This document shows positions 1 through 8,236 of a stretch of 64,000 nucleotides of DNA, in pieces. The stretch comes from Butyricicoccus_A sp963588905 (GTDB taxonomy: Bacteria; Bacillota; Clostridia; Oscillospirales; Butyricicoccaceae). Numbering within the stretch: the first letter of the stretch is position 1; the number at the start of each line of letters is the position of its first letter. The stretch lies in assembly GCA_963588905.1 (NCBI GenBank), contig CAVAJF010000032.1, positions 10,188-74,187 on the forward strand, written 5' to 3'. The position numbers were made by a program, and so were the translations under genes. The notes beneath the pieces were generated by a model that was not told the DNA's origin, did not search any database, and saw only the letters and a list, made by a program, of their open reading frames with translations.

Positions 1-447
1 GGAGAAGGCATTACCGAGGCACAGAAGTCTAAAAGCTCTGTACATGGCATGGAACAGACCATCGCTATGGCACAGCGCGACTTTACCGGCTTGTGTTTTG
101 TCAATCTCGTGGATTTTGATGCCTTGTGGGGGCATCGGCGCAATCCGGTTGGATATGCACAGGAGATTGAACGATTTGATGTAAAATTGGGTGAGCTGCT
201 GCCGCTGCTCCGAGATGATGACCTGTTGATTTTGACCGCAGATCACGGAAATGATCCAACGCACACCGGAACAGACCATACCCGTGAGCGTGTACCATTT
301 CTTGCTTACTCTCCGTCTATGAAAGAGGGAAGAAAGTTGCAGGAACAGCCGACATTTGCTGTGATAGGCGCGTCTATTCTGGATAATTTCGACCTGAAAA
401 TGCCAGAAAATACAATTGGAACCTCTATTTTATCGGAATTGTTATAA
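1..447 (+). CDS. deoB: phosphopentomutase, 3' part only
   Basis: The frame is open from base 1, so the gene starts upstream of the window and only about 148 C-terminal residues are present. Phosphopentomutase interconverts ribose or deoxyribose 1- and 5-phosphates in nucleoside salvage. It is an alkaline-phosphatase-fold metalloenzyme. Visible here are the family's VNLVDFD segment, the GHRRNPVGYA segment, and the metal-binding TADHGNDPTHTGTDHTRE block, followed by the usual VPFLAYSP stretch. The reading ends at a TAA. An AraC-type gene follows after 24 bases. The family call is firm because the DHGNDP and GTDHTRE blocks are diagnostic. Confidence 0.95.
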   Translation, partial: GEGITEAQKSKSSVHGMEQTIAMAQRDFTGLCFVNLVDFDALWGHRRNPVGYAQEIERFDVKLGELLPLLRDDDLLILTADHGNDPTHTGTDHTRERVPFLAYSPSMKEGRKLQEQPTFAVIGASILDNFDLKMPENTIGTSILSELL

Positions 448-471
448 CCATCACAGAGAGGGGGAGAACGC

Positions 472-1419
472 TTGCAGAAAAATTTTATTACCGTATTGAC
501 AGAAGAGGATGTCAATATTGTAACAGATGAGACACTTCAGGAGATGAAGCAGCATGGAACAGAGCGTTTTCCGTTCCAATATTACAAGGAACATTTTAAC
601 TGGAGCAGATTAGAAACAGTGGAATGGCATTGGCACAGAGAGTTAGAATTTGTTGAAATTTTACAAGGTGCGATAGAATGCCATATTGGAGACGAAACCA
701 TCGTGCTGCACGAAGGGGATACCTTTTTCATCAATAGTGGTGTCATTCATAAGTATCAGGCTCCACAAGAATATCGTGAAAAGCAATGTATCTTTTCGGA
801 TATTTTGTTTTTGCCAGAGATGATTGCGCCAAGTTCTTCTTTGATTTATGAAAGATATATCCGTCCCATTGTGCAGCATGGAAAACCGTTCCTCGTCATA
901 CATCAGGCAGACGATTGGGAACGAGCGGTGCGCGAATTATATCACCATATTGTAGCTATTTGTCTGGCTGGGGATGATTTGACAGAATTGCGTATCCAAG
1001 CGGGAATTTCAGAACTGTGGGCGAAGTTGTTCCACGTGTTGTATCGAGAAGAGACAGAACAACGGGAAGATAAAAATGTCTTGGCGCAGGCGCGGCTGCG
1101 AAAGATGATGCAGTTCATTTGGGATCATTTTGCCGAAAAAATCACATTAGATGATATTGCTGATTCAGCAAATATCAGCAAAAGTGTCGCGCTGCGTTGT
1201 TTCCGTTCGGGTATGCAGACGTCACCGGTCGGTTATTTAAACGATTATCGCCTGCATCGAGCAAAAGAACTGCTATTGTCCTCGCACGGAACGGTATCGG
1301 ATATTGCGGCTTCTGTAGGATTTGATAATGTGGGATATTTTGACCGCGTATTTCGCCGAGCCTTTGGCTTGACACCGAAGCAGTTCGCCAAGCAAGGGAA
1401 AACAGAAGGGAGCATCTGA
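472..1419 (+). CDS. AraC-family transcriptional regulator, cupin sensor
   Basis: A 315-residue protein with an N-terminal AraC-type cupin domain (roughly residues 45-150, including the metal-site-like EWHWHRELEF and the GDTFFINSGVIH turn). A C-terminal pair of helix-turn-helix motifs follows (about 205-310), ending in the typical SVGFDNVGYFDRVFRRAFGLTPKQF signature region. The TTG start at 472 is chosen because a strong GAGAGGGGG ribosome site lies just upstream; no in-frame ATG fits as well. It would act as a ligand-responsive DNA-binding activator or repressor. The ligand cannot be read from the sequence. The downstream PNPOx-like gene begins two bases after the stop and is probably co-transcribed. 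Confidence 0.85.
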   Translation: MQKNFITVLTEEDVNIVTDETLQEMKQHGTERFPFQYYKEHFNWSRLETVEWHWHRELEFVEILQGAIECHIGDETIVLHEGDTFFINSGVIHKYQAPQEYREKQCIFSDILFLPEMIAPSSSLIYERYIRPIVQHGKPFLVIHQADDWERAVRELYHHIVAICLAGDDLTELRIQAGISELWAKLFHVLYREETEQREDKNVLAQARLRKMMQFIWDHFAEKITLDDIADSANISKSVALRCFRSGMQTSPVGYLNDYRLHRAKELLLSSHGTVSDIAASVGFDNVGYFDRVFRRAFGLTPKQFAKQGKTEGSI

Positions 1420-1420
1420 C

Positions 1421-1939
1421 ATGACGCAGGAAGAATACAGCAAAGCTGCCAAGTATTGGACAGAAAAAGAAATGACATCCAAACGGATGGACAAAGATGC
1501 TCTGTGGAAAGCCATGGAGGCGTATATTCAGGCAAATAATACCTGTGCACTGGCGACGGGAAGCGGTGAATTTGTGCGTTGTACACCGATTGAATATGCG
1601 TATTATGACGGGGCATTTTGGATGTTTTCAGAGGGCGGCTTGAAGTTTCAGGCCTTAGCACACAACAAACAGGTATGCCTAGCGATTTTTGACAGCTATC
1701 AAGGGTTTGGAAAGCTCAACGGAATGCAGATTTCCGGTATCGCGCAGCTGATTGATTCGGATTCGGAGGCATTTCGCAAGGCGACCCGGCACAAAAACAT
1801 CCCTGATGCAGCATTGGAAAAAATTGCGCATCTGCTGCATTTAATTAAGGTCACGCCGACACGCATTGATTTTCTCAGTTCCAGCTTTCAAAAAGAAGGA
1901 TATGACAGCAGACAGTTTTTGACTTTCGAGAGCGAATGA
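1421..1939 (+). CDS. pyridoxamine 5'-phosphate oxidase-like FMN-binding protein
   Basis: 172 residues with the split-barrel flavin-binding pattern. A 'CALATGSGEFVRCTPIEYAYYDGAFWMFSEGG'-type strand order spans residues 42-73 and 'LAHNKQVCLAIFD' spans roughly 78-90. These proteins bind FMN or F420-like cofactors and reduce varied small substrates; most are not true PdxH. The start ATG lies one base after the stop of the AraC gene, with GGGAG as ribosome site. This suggests an AraC-controlled two-gene unit. The substrate is unknown. Confidence 0.75.
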   Translation: MTQEEYSKAAKYWTEKEMTSKRMDKDALWKAMEAYIQANNTCALATGSGEFVRCTPIEYAYYDGAFWMFSEGGLKFQALAHNKQVCLAIFDSYQGFGKLNGMQISGIAQLIDSDSEAFRKATRHKNIPDAALEKIAHLLHLIKVTPTRIDFLSSSFQKEGYDSRQFLTFESE

Positions 1940-1990
1940 TGCCGCACACATAGACATATAGTTCTTAGAGAACCTTTGGGGGAAAGAGCT

Positions 1991-2695
1991 ATGTGGAGAA
2001 AAAAACGGGCAATCTTAGCAGCAGTGTTGGTATTGGCAATTGCATCTGTGCTCATGCCGTATGGAGAGAGCTTGCCGCTGTATGGTGTTTTTGCGTCGCA
2101 TAATTATCAGCATACATTGGTGTTGGACGCGGGACACGGCGGTATAGATGGCGGAGCAGTAGCAGAGGATGGAACGGCAGAGCAGGACATCAATTTGGCA
2201 ATCGTCAAAAAATGTCAGGCATTCGCTGGATTTTTCGGCATTCGCACAGTTTTGACGCGGACAGATCAGCAATCCCTGCATTACGATCCGGCAAGCACGG
2301 TTCGGCAGAACAAAGTGGCGGATATTCATGCGCGGGAAGAAATCACCAATCGAGCAGAAAATCCAATTTTTGTATCTGTGCATCTCAATAAGTTTTCGGA
2401 CAGTCAATATACGGGCGCACAGGTATTTTGGTCAAAAAACAACCCAGAAGGACAATTGCTCGCAGAATCCGTCCAAGATCAATTGACACTGGGATTACAC
2501 CCGGTTCGGCAGCGCACAGCAAAGCAGGCACCGGACAGTGTGTATTTGATGAAGCATTTGACCTGCCCGGCGATTATTGTGGAATGTGGTTTTTTGTCCA
2601 ATCAGCAGGAAACCGAACAGTTAAAGCAAGACGGTTATCAGAAAAAGTTATCTGTTTGTATGATACAGGGATACTTGAATTACTTAGAAGGATAA
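1991..2695 (+). CDS. cwlD: N-acetylmuramoyl-L-alanine amidase, CwlD type
   Basis: A 234-residue Amidase_3 enzyme that cleaves the amide between muramic acid and the stem peptide. In sporulating Firmicutes CwlD acts with PdaA to make muramic-delta-lactam in spore cortex. An N-terminal hydrophobic segment (about residues 6-24) looks like a signal anchor. Zinc-ligand blocks are visible: LDAGHGGIDGG (His), an Glu-containing DINLAIV region, VSVHLNKFSD (His), and the catalytic Glu in IIVECGFLSN. The ATG at 1991 is preferred over an in-frame TTG 15 bases earlier because GGGGGAAAG precedes it at normal spacing. radA starts 7 bases after the stop, and cwlD-radA adjacency fits an operon. The CwlD assignment within the family is by length and anchor. 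Confidence 0.85.
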   Translation: MWRKKRAILAAVLVLAIASVLMPYGESLPLYGVFASHNYQHTLVLDAGHGGIDGGAVAEDGTAEQDINLAIVKKCQAFAGFFGIRTVLTRTDQQSLHYDPASTVRQNKVADIHAREEITNRAENPIFVSVHLNKFSDSQYTGAQVFWSKNNPEGQLLAESVQDQLTLGLHPVRQRTAKQAPDSVYLMKHLTCPAIIVECGFLSNQQETEQLKQDGYQKKLSVCMIQGYLNYLEG

Positions 2696-2702
2696 ACAAT
2701 TT

Positions 2703-4076
2703 ATGAAGCAAAAAACAGTGTTTTTATGCAACGAATGCGGCTATGAAAGCCCTAAATGGTATGGAAAATGTCCATCCTGCGGCGCGTGGAATTCCATGGA
2801 TGAATTCAAAGAGGCAAAAACCACAGCGGCACCGCGCGGCGTCCTGCCAAAGACCGAACGCAAACGCAACAAACCGCTGGAAATTGGAAAAATTGAAACT
2901 AATGAGGAGACTCGATTTCGTACCGGCATTTCGGAATTAGACCGTGTATTGGGCGGCGGTGCGGTGCACGGGAGCTTTGTTCTCGTCGGTGGTGAGCCGG
3001 GCATTGGCAAATCGACGCTGCTGCTCCAGATGTGTCAGGAGATGAGCAGACAGGCAAAGATTTTATATGTATCCGGAGAGGAATCGCTGCGGCAGATTCG
3101 CCTGCGTGCCGATCGGCTGCACATTTCCTCACCGGAATTATTTGTACTGGCGGAGACGGATTTGGAAGAAATTTTGGCGGAAACAGAGTTGCTTTTACCA
3201 GATGTTCTGATTGTGGACTCCATTCAGACCATTTACAAATCCGATCTTAACAGTGCACCGGGAAATACCACGCAGATTAAAGAGTGCGCTATGACACTCA
3301 TGCAGTATGCCAAGCGGCATAATGTCACGATTTTTATTGTCGGTCATGTCAACAAAGAGGGTACATTGGCAGGCCCGAAAATCCTGGAACACATGGTTGA
3401 TTGTGTGTTGTACTTTGAGGGCGAAAAGCAGGTTTCGTTTCGCTGCCTGCGTGCGGCGAAGAACCGTTTTGGTTCAACGAATGAAATTGGCGTATTTGAG
3501 ATGAGCGATTGCGGCTTAGTTGAAGTGCCGAATCCATCAGCAGCGATGCTGTCTGGGCATCCGATGGACGCTTCGGGCAATTGTATTGCCTGTACCATGG
3601 AAGGCAGCCGCCCCATCTTGGCAGAAATTCAGGCGCTGGTGACAAAAACGGCTTATGGCACACCGCGCCGTATGTCTGCCGGTGTCGATTACAATCGCAT
3701 GGTGCTGTTGCTTGCTATTTTGGAAAAGCGTGTGGGACTGTATTTATCCTCCAGCGATGCGTATATCAATGTTATTGGCGGTATGCGGCTGGATGAACCG
3801 GCGATTGATTTGCCGATTGCATTGGCTGTGGCGTCCAGTTATCGAGATCAGCCGCTTCCAGAGGGTGTTATGTCATTTGGAGAGGTTGGCTTGACGGGAG
3901 AATTGCGTGCAGTCACGGCGGTGAGCCAGCGCATACACGAGGCCATTCGATTGGGCTTTACGACTTGTATCATGCCAAAGCAGGACATCGGACGCATGGA
4001 AATTCCGGATAGCTTCCGCATTGTCCAGGTGGAAAATATTGCTCAGGCCATCGGCGCAGCATTTGGCAGAAAATAA
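2703..4076 (+). CDS. radA: DNA repair protein RadA
   Basis: 457 residues, full length. RadA (Sms) is a RecA-like ATPase and helicase that processes recombination intermediates. Domains in order: a zinc finger with C9, C12, C23 and C26; a RecA core with Walker A GGEPGIGKST at 96-105; the RadA-specific KNRFG motif in the RAAKNRFGS segment near residue 255; and a C-terminal Lon-protease-like domain (about 285-455). The ribosome site (AGAAGGA) lies inside the end of cwlD, so the two are coupled. No terminator is visible between this gene and the methyltransferase downstream, but that gene has its own -10-like sequence. Confidence 0.97.
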   Translation: MKQKTVFLCNECGYESPKWYGKCPSCGAWNSMDEFKEAKTTAAPRGVLPKTERKRNKPLEIGKIETNEETRFRTGISELDRVLGGGAVHGSFVLVGGEPGIGKSTLLLQMCQEMSRQAKILYVSGEESLRQIRLRADRLHISSPELFVLAETDLEEILAETELLLPDVLIVDSIQTIYKSDLNSAPGNTTQIKECAMTLMQYAKRHNVTIFIVGHVNKEGTLAGPKILEHMVDCVLYFEGEKQVSFRCLRAAKNRFGSTNEIGVFEMSDCGLVEVPNPSAAMLSGHPMDASGNCIACTMEGSRPILAEIQALVTKTAYGTPRRMSAGVDYNRMVLLLAILEKRVGLYLSSSDAYINVIGGMRLDEPAIDLPIALAVASSYRDQPLPEGVMSFGEVGLTGELRAVTAVSQRIHEAIRLGFTTCIMPKQDIGRMEIPDSFRIVQVENIAQAIGAAFGRK

Positions 4077-4109
4077 GAGAGAATAGATGCGGTTTTCATA
4101 ATGATCTGT

Positions 4110-4115
4110 TATAAT
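4110..4115 (+). promoter_or_regulatory. -10 element upstream of homocysteine methyltransferase
   Basis: A perfect TATAAT sits 43 bases before the methyltransferase start. No convincing -35 box lies 17 bases further upstream, so this is a weak or activator-dependent candidate. Confidence 0.4.
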
Positions 4116-4158
4116 AAAACTATTGTATCGTATTACAAAGAAAACGGAGGAAATACAT

Positions 4159-5379
4159 ATGGAATTACAGCTTCCATTGATTTTGGATGGTGCGACCGGC
4201 ACACAGTTGCAAAAGCGCGGATACACCAATGAGCAGTGCGCAGAACAGTGGGTTTTAGAGCATCCGGAAGCCATTCAGGACATTCAAAAAAACTATGTTG
4301 CGGCGGGCAGCAATATCGTCTATGCCAGCACCTTTGGTGCAAACCGAATCAAATTGGAAGGCAATGGCATTCATGGACAGACGGCGGAATACAATACGCG
4401 ATTGGTTGGTCTGTCCCGTGAAGCAGTGGGACAGAAAGCAATGGTTGCCGGAGACGTTGCACCGACCGGTAAGTTTTTGTATCCAATTGGCGATTTGAGC
4501 TTTGATGATCTGCTGAACGTCTATACAGAACAGGCAAAAGCGTTGGAAGATGCTGGTGTGGATGTCTTTGTCATTGAGACAACGATGACGATTCCGGAAG
4601 CGCGTGCGGCCATTCTCGCCGTAAAGAGCGTCAGCGATAAGCCGGTATTTGTCACCTTTACCTGTGATGAAAACGGTAAGACACTGACAGGCACCGATGT
4701 TACCGCAGCGCTGGTGATTATGCAGAGCATGGGCGCAGATGCATTTGGCCTAAATTGCTCTGTAGGACCGGACAAGATGTTGATTCAGCTCGAACGCATG
4801 GCGGAATATGCACAGGTTCCGCTCATTGCCAAGCCAAATGCAGGTATTCCGGAAATGGTAGACGGAAAGGCTGTATATACCTGCACACCGGAAGAATTTG
4901 CGGCACTTGTACCGGAAATGGCGGCGGCAGGTGTTGGAATTTTTGGCGGATGTTGCGGCTCAGAGCCAGCGCACATTGCGGCATTGGCACAGGCTGTTCA
5001 GCAGGCAAACATAAAAAAGCCAGAACCGAAACACACAGAAGAGCTGGTAGCGGCTACAGAACGCGATGTATTTGTTTTGCCAACAGATGTTGACTGCGGA
5101 GAAGTATTCCCGTGCGATGAAGATGTCATGGATGCCATTGAAGAAGCAGAGGACAGTGAAGATGCTGTTCTGTCCATTCGGATTGACGAAGAGGACGAGC
5201 TGGAAAACTTCGCAGAAGGTCAGTATGCGATTGTTAAGCCGCTGTGCCTGCACTGTGACGATGCAGCGCTGTTAGAGCAGGCTTTGCGTCTGTATCAGGG
5301 TCGTGCGCTGTACGCAGGCTCTCTGACAAAGGAAGAATTACAGCCGCTTTGCGATAAGTATGGCTTACTGGTTCGATAA
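4159..5379 (+). CDS. homocysteine S-methyltransferase family protein with atypical tail
   Basis: 406 residues. Residues 1-285 form a complete homocysteine S-methyltransferase barrel like the first domain of MetH or BHMT: DGATGTQLQ at 10-18, the first zinc Cys in GLNCSVGP (C200), and the paired zinc Cys in GGCCG (C265, C266). It should activate homocysteine as zinc thiolate and accept a methyl group from a donor such as S-methylmethionine or a methyl-corrinoid protein. The tail begins with an acidic linker (about 311-355). Residues 357-406 resemble only the first strands of the pterin-binding barrel that follows in MetH, and then stop. The start at 4159 has GGAGG at good spacing. The gene ends at a clear terminator. 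The methyl donor cannot be inferred from this gene alone. Confidence 0.85.
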   Translation: MELQLPLILDGATGTQLQKRGYTNEQCAEQWVLEHPEAIQDIQKNYVAAGSNIVYASTFGANRIKLEGNGIHGQTAEYNTRLVGLSREAVGQKAMVAGDVAPTGKFLYPIGDLSFDDLLNVYTEQAKALEDAGVDVFVIETTMTIPEARAAILAVKSVSDKPVFVTFTCDENGKTLTGTDVTAALVIMQSMGADAFGLNCSVGPDKMLIQLERMAEYAQVPLIAKPNAGIPEMVDGKAVYTCTPEEFAALVPEMAAAGVGIFGGCCGSEPAHIAALAQAVQQANIKKPEPKHTEELVAATERDVFVLPTDVDCGEVFPCDEDVMDAIEEAEDSEDAVLSIRIDEEDELENFAEGQYAIVKPLCLHCDDAALLEQALRLYQGRALYAGSLTKEELQPLCDKYGLLVR

Positions 5380-5393
5380 ACACAAAGATCTTG

Positions 5394-5427
5394 ACAGCAG
5401 ACGCGATATACGCGCCTGCTGTTTTTT
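5394..5427 (+). terminator. rho-independent terminator after the methyltransferase
   Basis: ACAGCAG pairs with CTGCTGT, with inner ACGCG/CGCG-type pairing, followed by a run of T. It lies 15 bases after the stop. Confidence 0.8.
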
Positions 5428-5477
5428 ACGCCAATATGTTGACACGATGTCAGAATACAAACAAGGAACAGATGACA

Positions 5478-6026
5478 ATGAAGAAAAATATTGGCTCGCA
5501 GCTGGCGCTGTATCCGACACCGGTAACAGTCATTGGTGCTATGAATCAGGAACAGCCGACCTGGACATTGGTGGCACACGTAGGAATTATTGGGCACGAT
5601 CATGTGTTGGTTAGCCTTGCGTCCGCACATTTTATCAATGGATGCATCAAGAAAAATCAAAAGCTGTCTATCAATTTGGTTAATGAAGAGATGCTTCCGA
5701 AAGCAGATGTGGCAGGCTCTGTCAGCGGCGCACAAGAGAGCAAGGCGCAGTTGTTTTCGTATACCATGGGCGAAAATGGCACACCAATCATTGAGGCATC
5801 TCCGCTGACGATGGAATACACTGTGCAGGATATTTACGAGACAAATGGTTTCGAGAGCTTTATCTGCACGATTGATGCGACGTATGTAGAAGAAACGCAG
5901 CTGGATGAACAGAATAAGATTAACTATCAGACCCTCAAGCCGGTGCTGTTTGAGTTTCCAACCTATCAGTATTTGAAAACCGGCGATGTGTTGGGAAAAT
6001 GCTTGTCGTTTAAGCAGAACGACTGA
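5478..6026 (+). CDS. flavin reductase-like / FMN-binding split-barrel protein
   Basis: 182 residues of the flavin reductase-like (DIM6/NTAB, COG1853) family. Typical features are the N-terminal LYPTPVTVIGA strand, a substrate-facing VSLASAHFINGCIKKN segment, and SINLVNEEMLPKADVAGS, which matches the conserved 'F-N-x-P' region of the family. Such proteins bind FMN and usually transfer electrons. The ATG at 5478 is chosen because AAGGA lies 10 bases upstream; an ATG 6 bases earlier is also possible. It is first in a four-gene redox cluster with an aldo/keto reductase, a flavodoxin and a TetR regulator. The substrate is unknown. Confidence 0.75.
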   Translation: MKKNIGSQLALYPTPVTVIGAMNQEQPTWTLVAHVGIIGHDHVLVSLASAHFINGCIKKNQKLSINLVNEEMLPKADVAGSVSGAQESKAQLFSYTMGENGTPIIEASPLTMEYTVQDIYETNGFESFICTIDATYVEETQLDEQNKINYQTLKPVLFEFPTYQYLKTGDVLGKCLSFKQND

Positions 6027-6036
6027 GGAAGACATC

Positions 6037-7041
6037 ATGGAATATACCACGTTAGGAAAGACAGATATTACCGTTTCCAAGCTGTGTGTGGGCTGCATGA
6101 GCTTTGGAAAAGCCGGAACCATGCACGATTGGACGCTGGATGAGTCTGCGAGCGAGCAGGTCATCAACCATGCGCTTGACTTGGGAATCAATTTTTTTGA
6201 TACGGCAAACGGATATTCTGCCGGAACCAGCGAAGAATACTTAGGACGCGCCATCAAACGGAATGTTGCCAGAGATAAAGTTGTCATAGCTTCTAAAGTC
6301 TATTTCAATGAAGGTCGTTTGTCCAGAAAGGCCATTCTGCGAGAAATTGACGGCACATTATCGCGGCTGGGTACGGATTATTTGGATCTATATATCATTC
6401 ATCGGTTTGATTACGACACCCCGATAGAGGAAACCATGGAAGCGCTGCACGATTTGGTCAAAGCGGGAAAAGTTCGCGCTTTGGGTGCATCGGCTATGTA
6501 CGGCTATCAGTTTTATAACATGCAGCTGGCAGCGAAAGAACATGGATGGACGCCGTTTTCTGCCATGGAAAACCATTATAATTTGCTGTATCGGGAAGAT
6601 GAACGCGAGTTGATTCCAATTTGTAAGCAGATGGGTGTCTCGTTGATGCCGTACAGCCCGCTTGCCGCAGGACATCTTGCGCGCGCTTCTTGGACATCCG
6701 AGACCTTGCGCGGACGAACGGATCGCGTCGCGCGGGGCAAATATGATCGCATGGAGCAGCAGGATATGCAGATTGTCAAGCGTGTCAGCGAATTGGCACA
6801 AAAATATACCTGTAACATGCCACAGATTGCCATTGCATGGCAGTGGGCAAAGGGAATTGCATCTCCGATTATCGGTGCGACAAAGGCACGGTATTTTGAT
6901 GATGCCGTGGGCGCGTTTGACCTTCATTTGACACCGAAAGATATTGCTTATTTGGAGGAACCGTATGTTCCGCATCCGATTGTCGGTGCGATTAACGCAA
7001 ATCCGCCGCAGGGCGTGATGCTGCTTGATGAAAAGAAATAA
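6037..7041 (+). CDS. aldo/keto reductase
   Basis: 334 residues of the NADPH-dependent aldo/keto reductase superfamily (YajO/YhdN-like, AKR11/12 style). Visible are the N-terminal YTTLGKTDITVSKLCVG strand, the catalytic Asp-Tyr pair in FFDTANGYSAG, the catalytic Lys in VIASKVYF, the His in IIHRFD, and the C-terminal cofactor segment around PIIGATK. It reduces a carbonyl compound with NAD(P)H; the natural substrate is not evident. Ribosome site GAGGAAG lies 6 bases upstream and the gene starts 10 bases after the flavin reductase stop. This implies one transcript. Confidence 0.9.
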   Translation: MEYTTLGKTDITVSKLCVGCMSFGKAGTMHDWTLDESASEQVINHALDLGINFFDTANGYSAGTSEEYLGRAIKRNVARDKVVIASKVYFNEGRLSRKAILREIDGTLSRLGTDYLDLYIIHRFDYDTPIEETMEALHDLVKAGKVRALGASAMYGYQFYNMQLAAKEHGWTPFSAMENHYNLLYREDERELIPICKQMGVSLMPYSPLAAGHLARASWTSETLRGRTDRVARGKYDRMEQQDMQIVKRVSELAQKYTCNMPQIAIAWQWAKGIASPIIGATKARYFDDAVGAFDLHLTPKDIAYLEEPYVPHPIVGAINANPPQGVMLLDEKK

Positions 7042-7057
7042 TAGGAGGACGAAAATC

Positions 7058-7519
7058 ATGCGCAAGACATTGGTTGCTTATTTTTCTGCCAGCGGTGTAA
7101 CTGGCAGCGTAGCAAAGGAAATTGCAAAGGCGACAGGGGCAGACCTGCACGAAATTGAGCCAGCCACTCCGTATACTGATGCGGATTTAAACTGGATGAA
7201 CAAGAATAGCCGCAGCTCGGTAGAAATGAACGATGAGAACAGCCGTCCAGGTATTGCAAATGCCGTGACAAATTGGCAATTCTATGATACAATATTTGTC
7301 GGTTTCCCGATCTGGTGGTATGTAGAACCGCGTATCATTGATACCTTTATGGAGAGCGGCGATTTTACTGGAAAGACCGTTATTCCATTTGCAACTTCTG
7401 GCGGCAGTGGCATTGAGCGGGCACAGCAGCATCTGAAGCAGTTATATCCGCAGGTGGATTGGAAACCGGGAAAACTGGTCAATCGCCGCAATGCAGCAGA
7501 TTGGGCATCCAAACAGTAA
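7058..7519 (+). CDS. flavodoxin
   Basis: 153 residues with a flavodoxin fold of the Flavodoxin_4 type. The phosphate-binding loop follows the first strand in LVAYFSASGVTGSVA, and the second flavin loop is FVGFPIWWYVEPRIIDTF. It carries low-potential electrons. Overall length matches the family. An excellent AGGAGG lies ahead of the ATG at 7058. It follows the aldo/keto reductase by 16 bases and is followed by a TetR gene, so it may serve the neighbouring reductases. Confidence 0.9.
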   Translation: MRKTLVAYFSASGVTGSVAKEIAKATGADLHEIEPATPYTDADLNWMNKNSRSSVEMNDENSRPGIANAVTNWQFYDTIFVGFPIWWYVEPRIIDTFMESGDFTGKTVIPFATSGGSGIERAQQHLKQLYPQVDWKPGKLVNRRNAADWASKQ

Positions 7520-7538
7520 CAACAAAAGAGGAATCTAT

Positions 7539-8177
7539 ATGCCGAAAGGGTCAGAACAATTAACCAATGCAAGAAAAGAAGAGATTATCAATGCCTGTGC
7601 GAAGCTGTATGAGACGATGAGCTTTAAAGAAATCACCATCAAGGAGATTGGAAAGGTGACCTCGTTTACACGCACATCCATTTATAATTATTTTCAGACG
7701 AAGGAAGAAATTTTTCTGGCTCTGTTACAGCGGGAATACGATTGGTGGAGCGATGATCTGTGCCGTATCATGGACACGCAGGAAACGATGACGGTGCAGG
7801 AATTTGCGGACGCTATGGCGCGCTCGCTGCAAAAACGGGAACGCATGTTAAAGTTGCTTTCCATGAATCACTATGACATGGAGAGCAGCAGTCGTATGGA
7901 AAATCTGGTGGAATTCAAGCAGTCTTACGGACGTTCGATACATGCCGTGACGAAGTGTGTCACGAAATATTTCCCGTGTATGACAGTGCATGATGTACAG
8001 GATTTTATCTATGCGTTCTTTCCGTTTTTATTCGGTGTGTATCCGTATACTGTTGTGACAGAAAAGCAGATAGACGCTATGAAGCAAGCGCATACAGAAT
8101 ATGTTCAGCTGACGCAGTATGAAATTGTATCGGCCGGTGTCAAACGATTGCTGTCTGCTTTTGATAAAACAGAATAA
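7539..8177 (+). CDS. TetR-family transcriptional regulator
   Basis: 212 residues. The N-terminal TetR helix-turn-helix spans about residues 10-55, with the characteristic TSFTRTSIYNYFQTKEEIF recognition stretch. The C-terminal ligand domain is of the kind seen in clostridial 'TetR family, C-terminal domain 24' proteins. The start at 7539 has an AAAGAGGAA site. As the last gene of the redox cluster it probably autoregulates the operon. The inducer is unknown. Confidence 0.85.
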   Translation: MPKGSEQLTNARKEEIINACAKLYETMSFKEITIKEIGKVTSFTRTSIYNYFQTKEEIFLALLQREYDWWSDDLCRIMDTQETMTVQEFADAMARSLQKRERMLKLLSMNHYDMESSSRMENLVEFKQSYGRSIHAVTKCVTKYFPCMTVHDVQDFIYAFFPFLFGVYPYTVVTEKQIDAMKQAHTEYVQLTQYEIVSAGVKRLLSAFDKTE

Positions 8178-8180
8178 GAA

Positions 8181-8226
8181 AAAGAGATGTGTTGCCTCGT
8201 TTGAGACAAACACATCTCTTTCTTGT
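8181..8226. terminator. bidirectional terminator between convergent TetR and AraC genes
   Basis: A 13-bp perfect stem (AAAGAGATGTGTT with AACACATCTCTTT) with A-rich and T-rich flanks serves both strands. It lies 3 bases after the TetR stop and 16 bases before the AraC stop. Confidence 0.9.
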
Positions 8227-8236
8227 TTTTGAGGAT

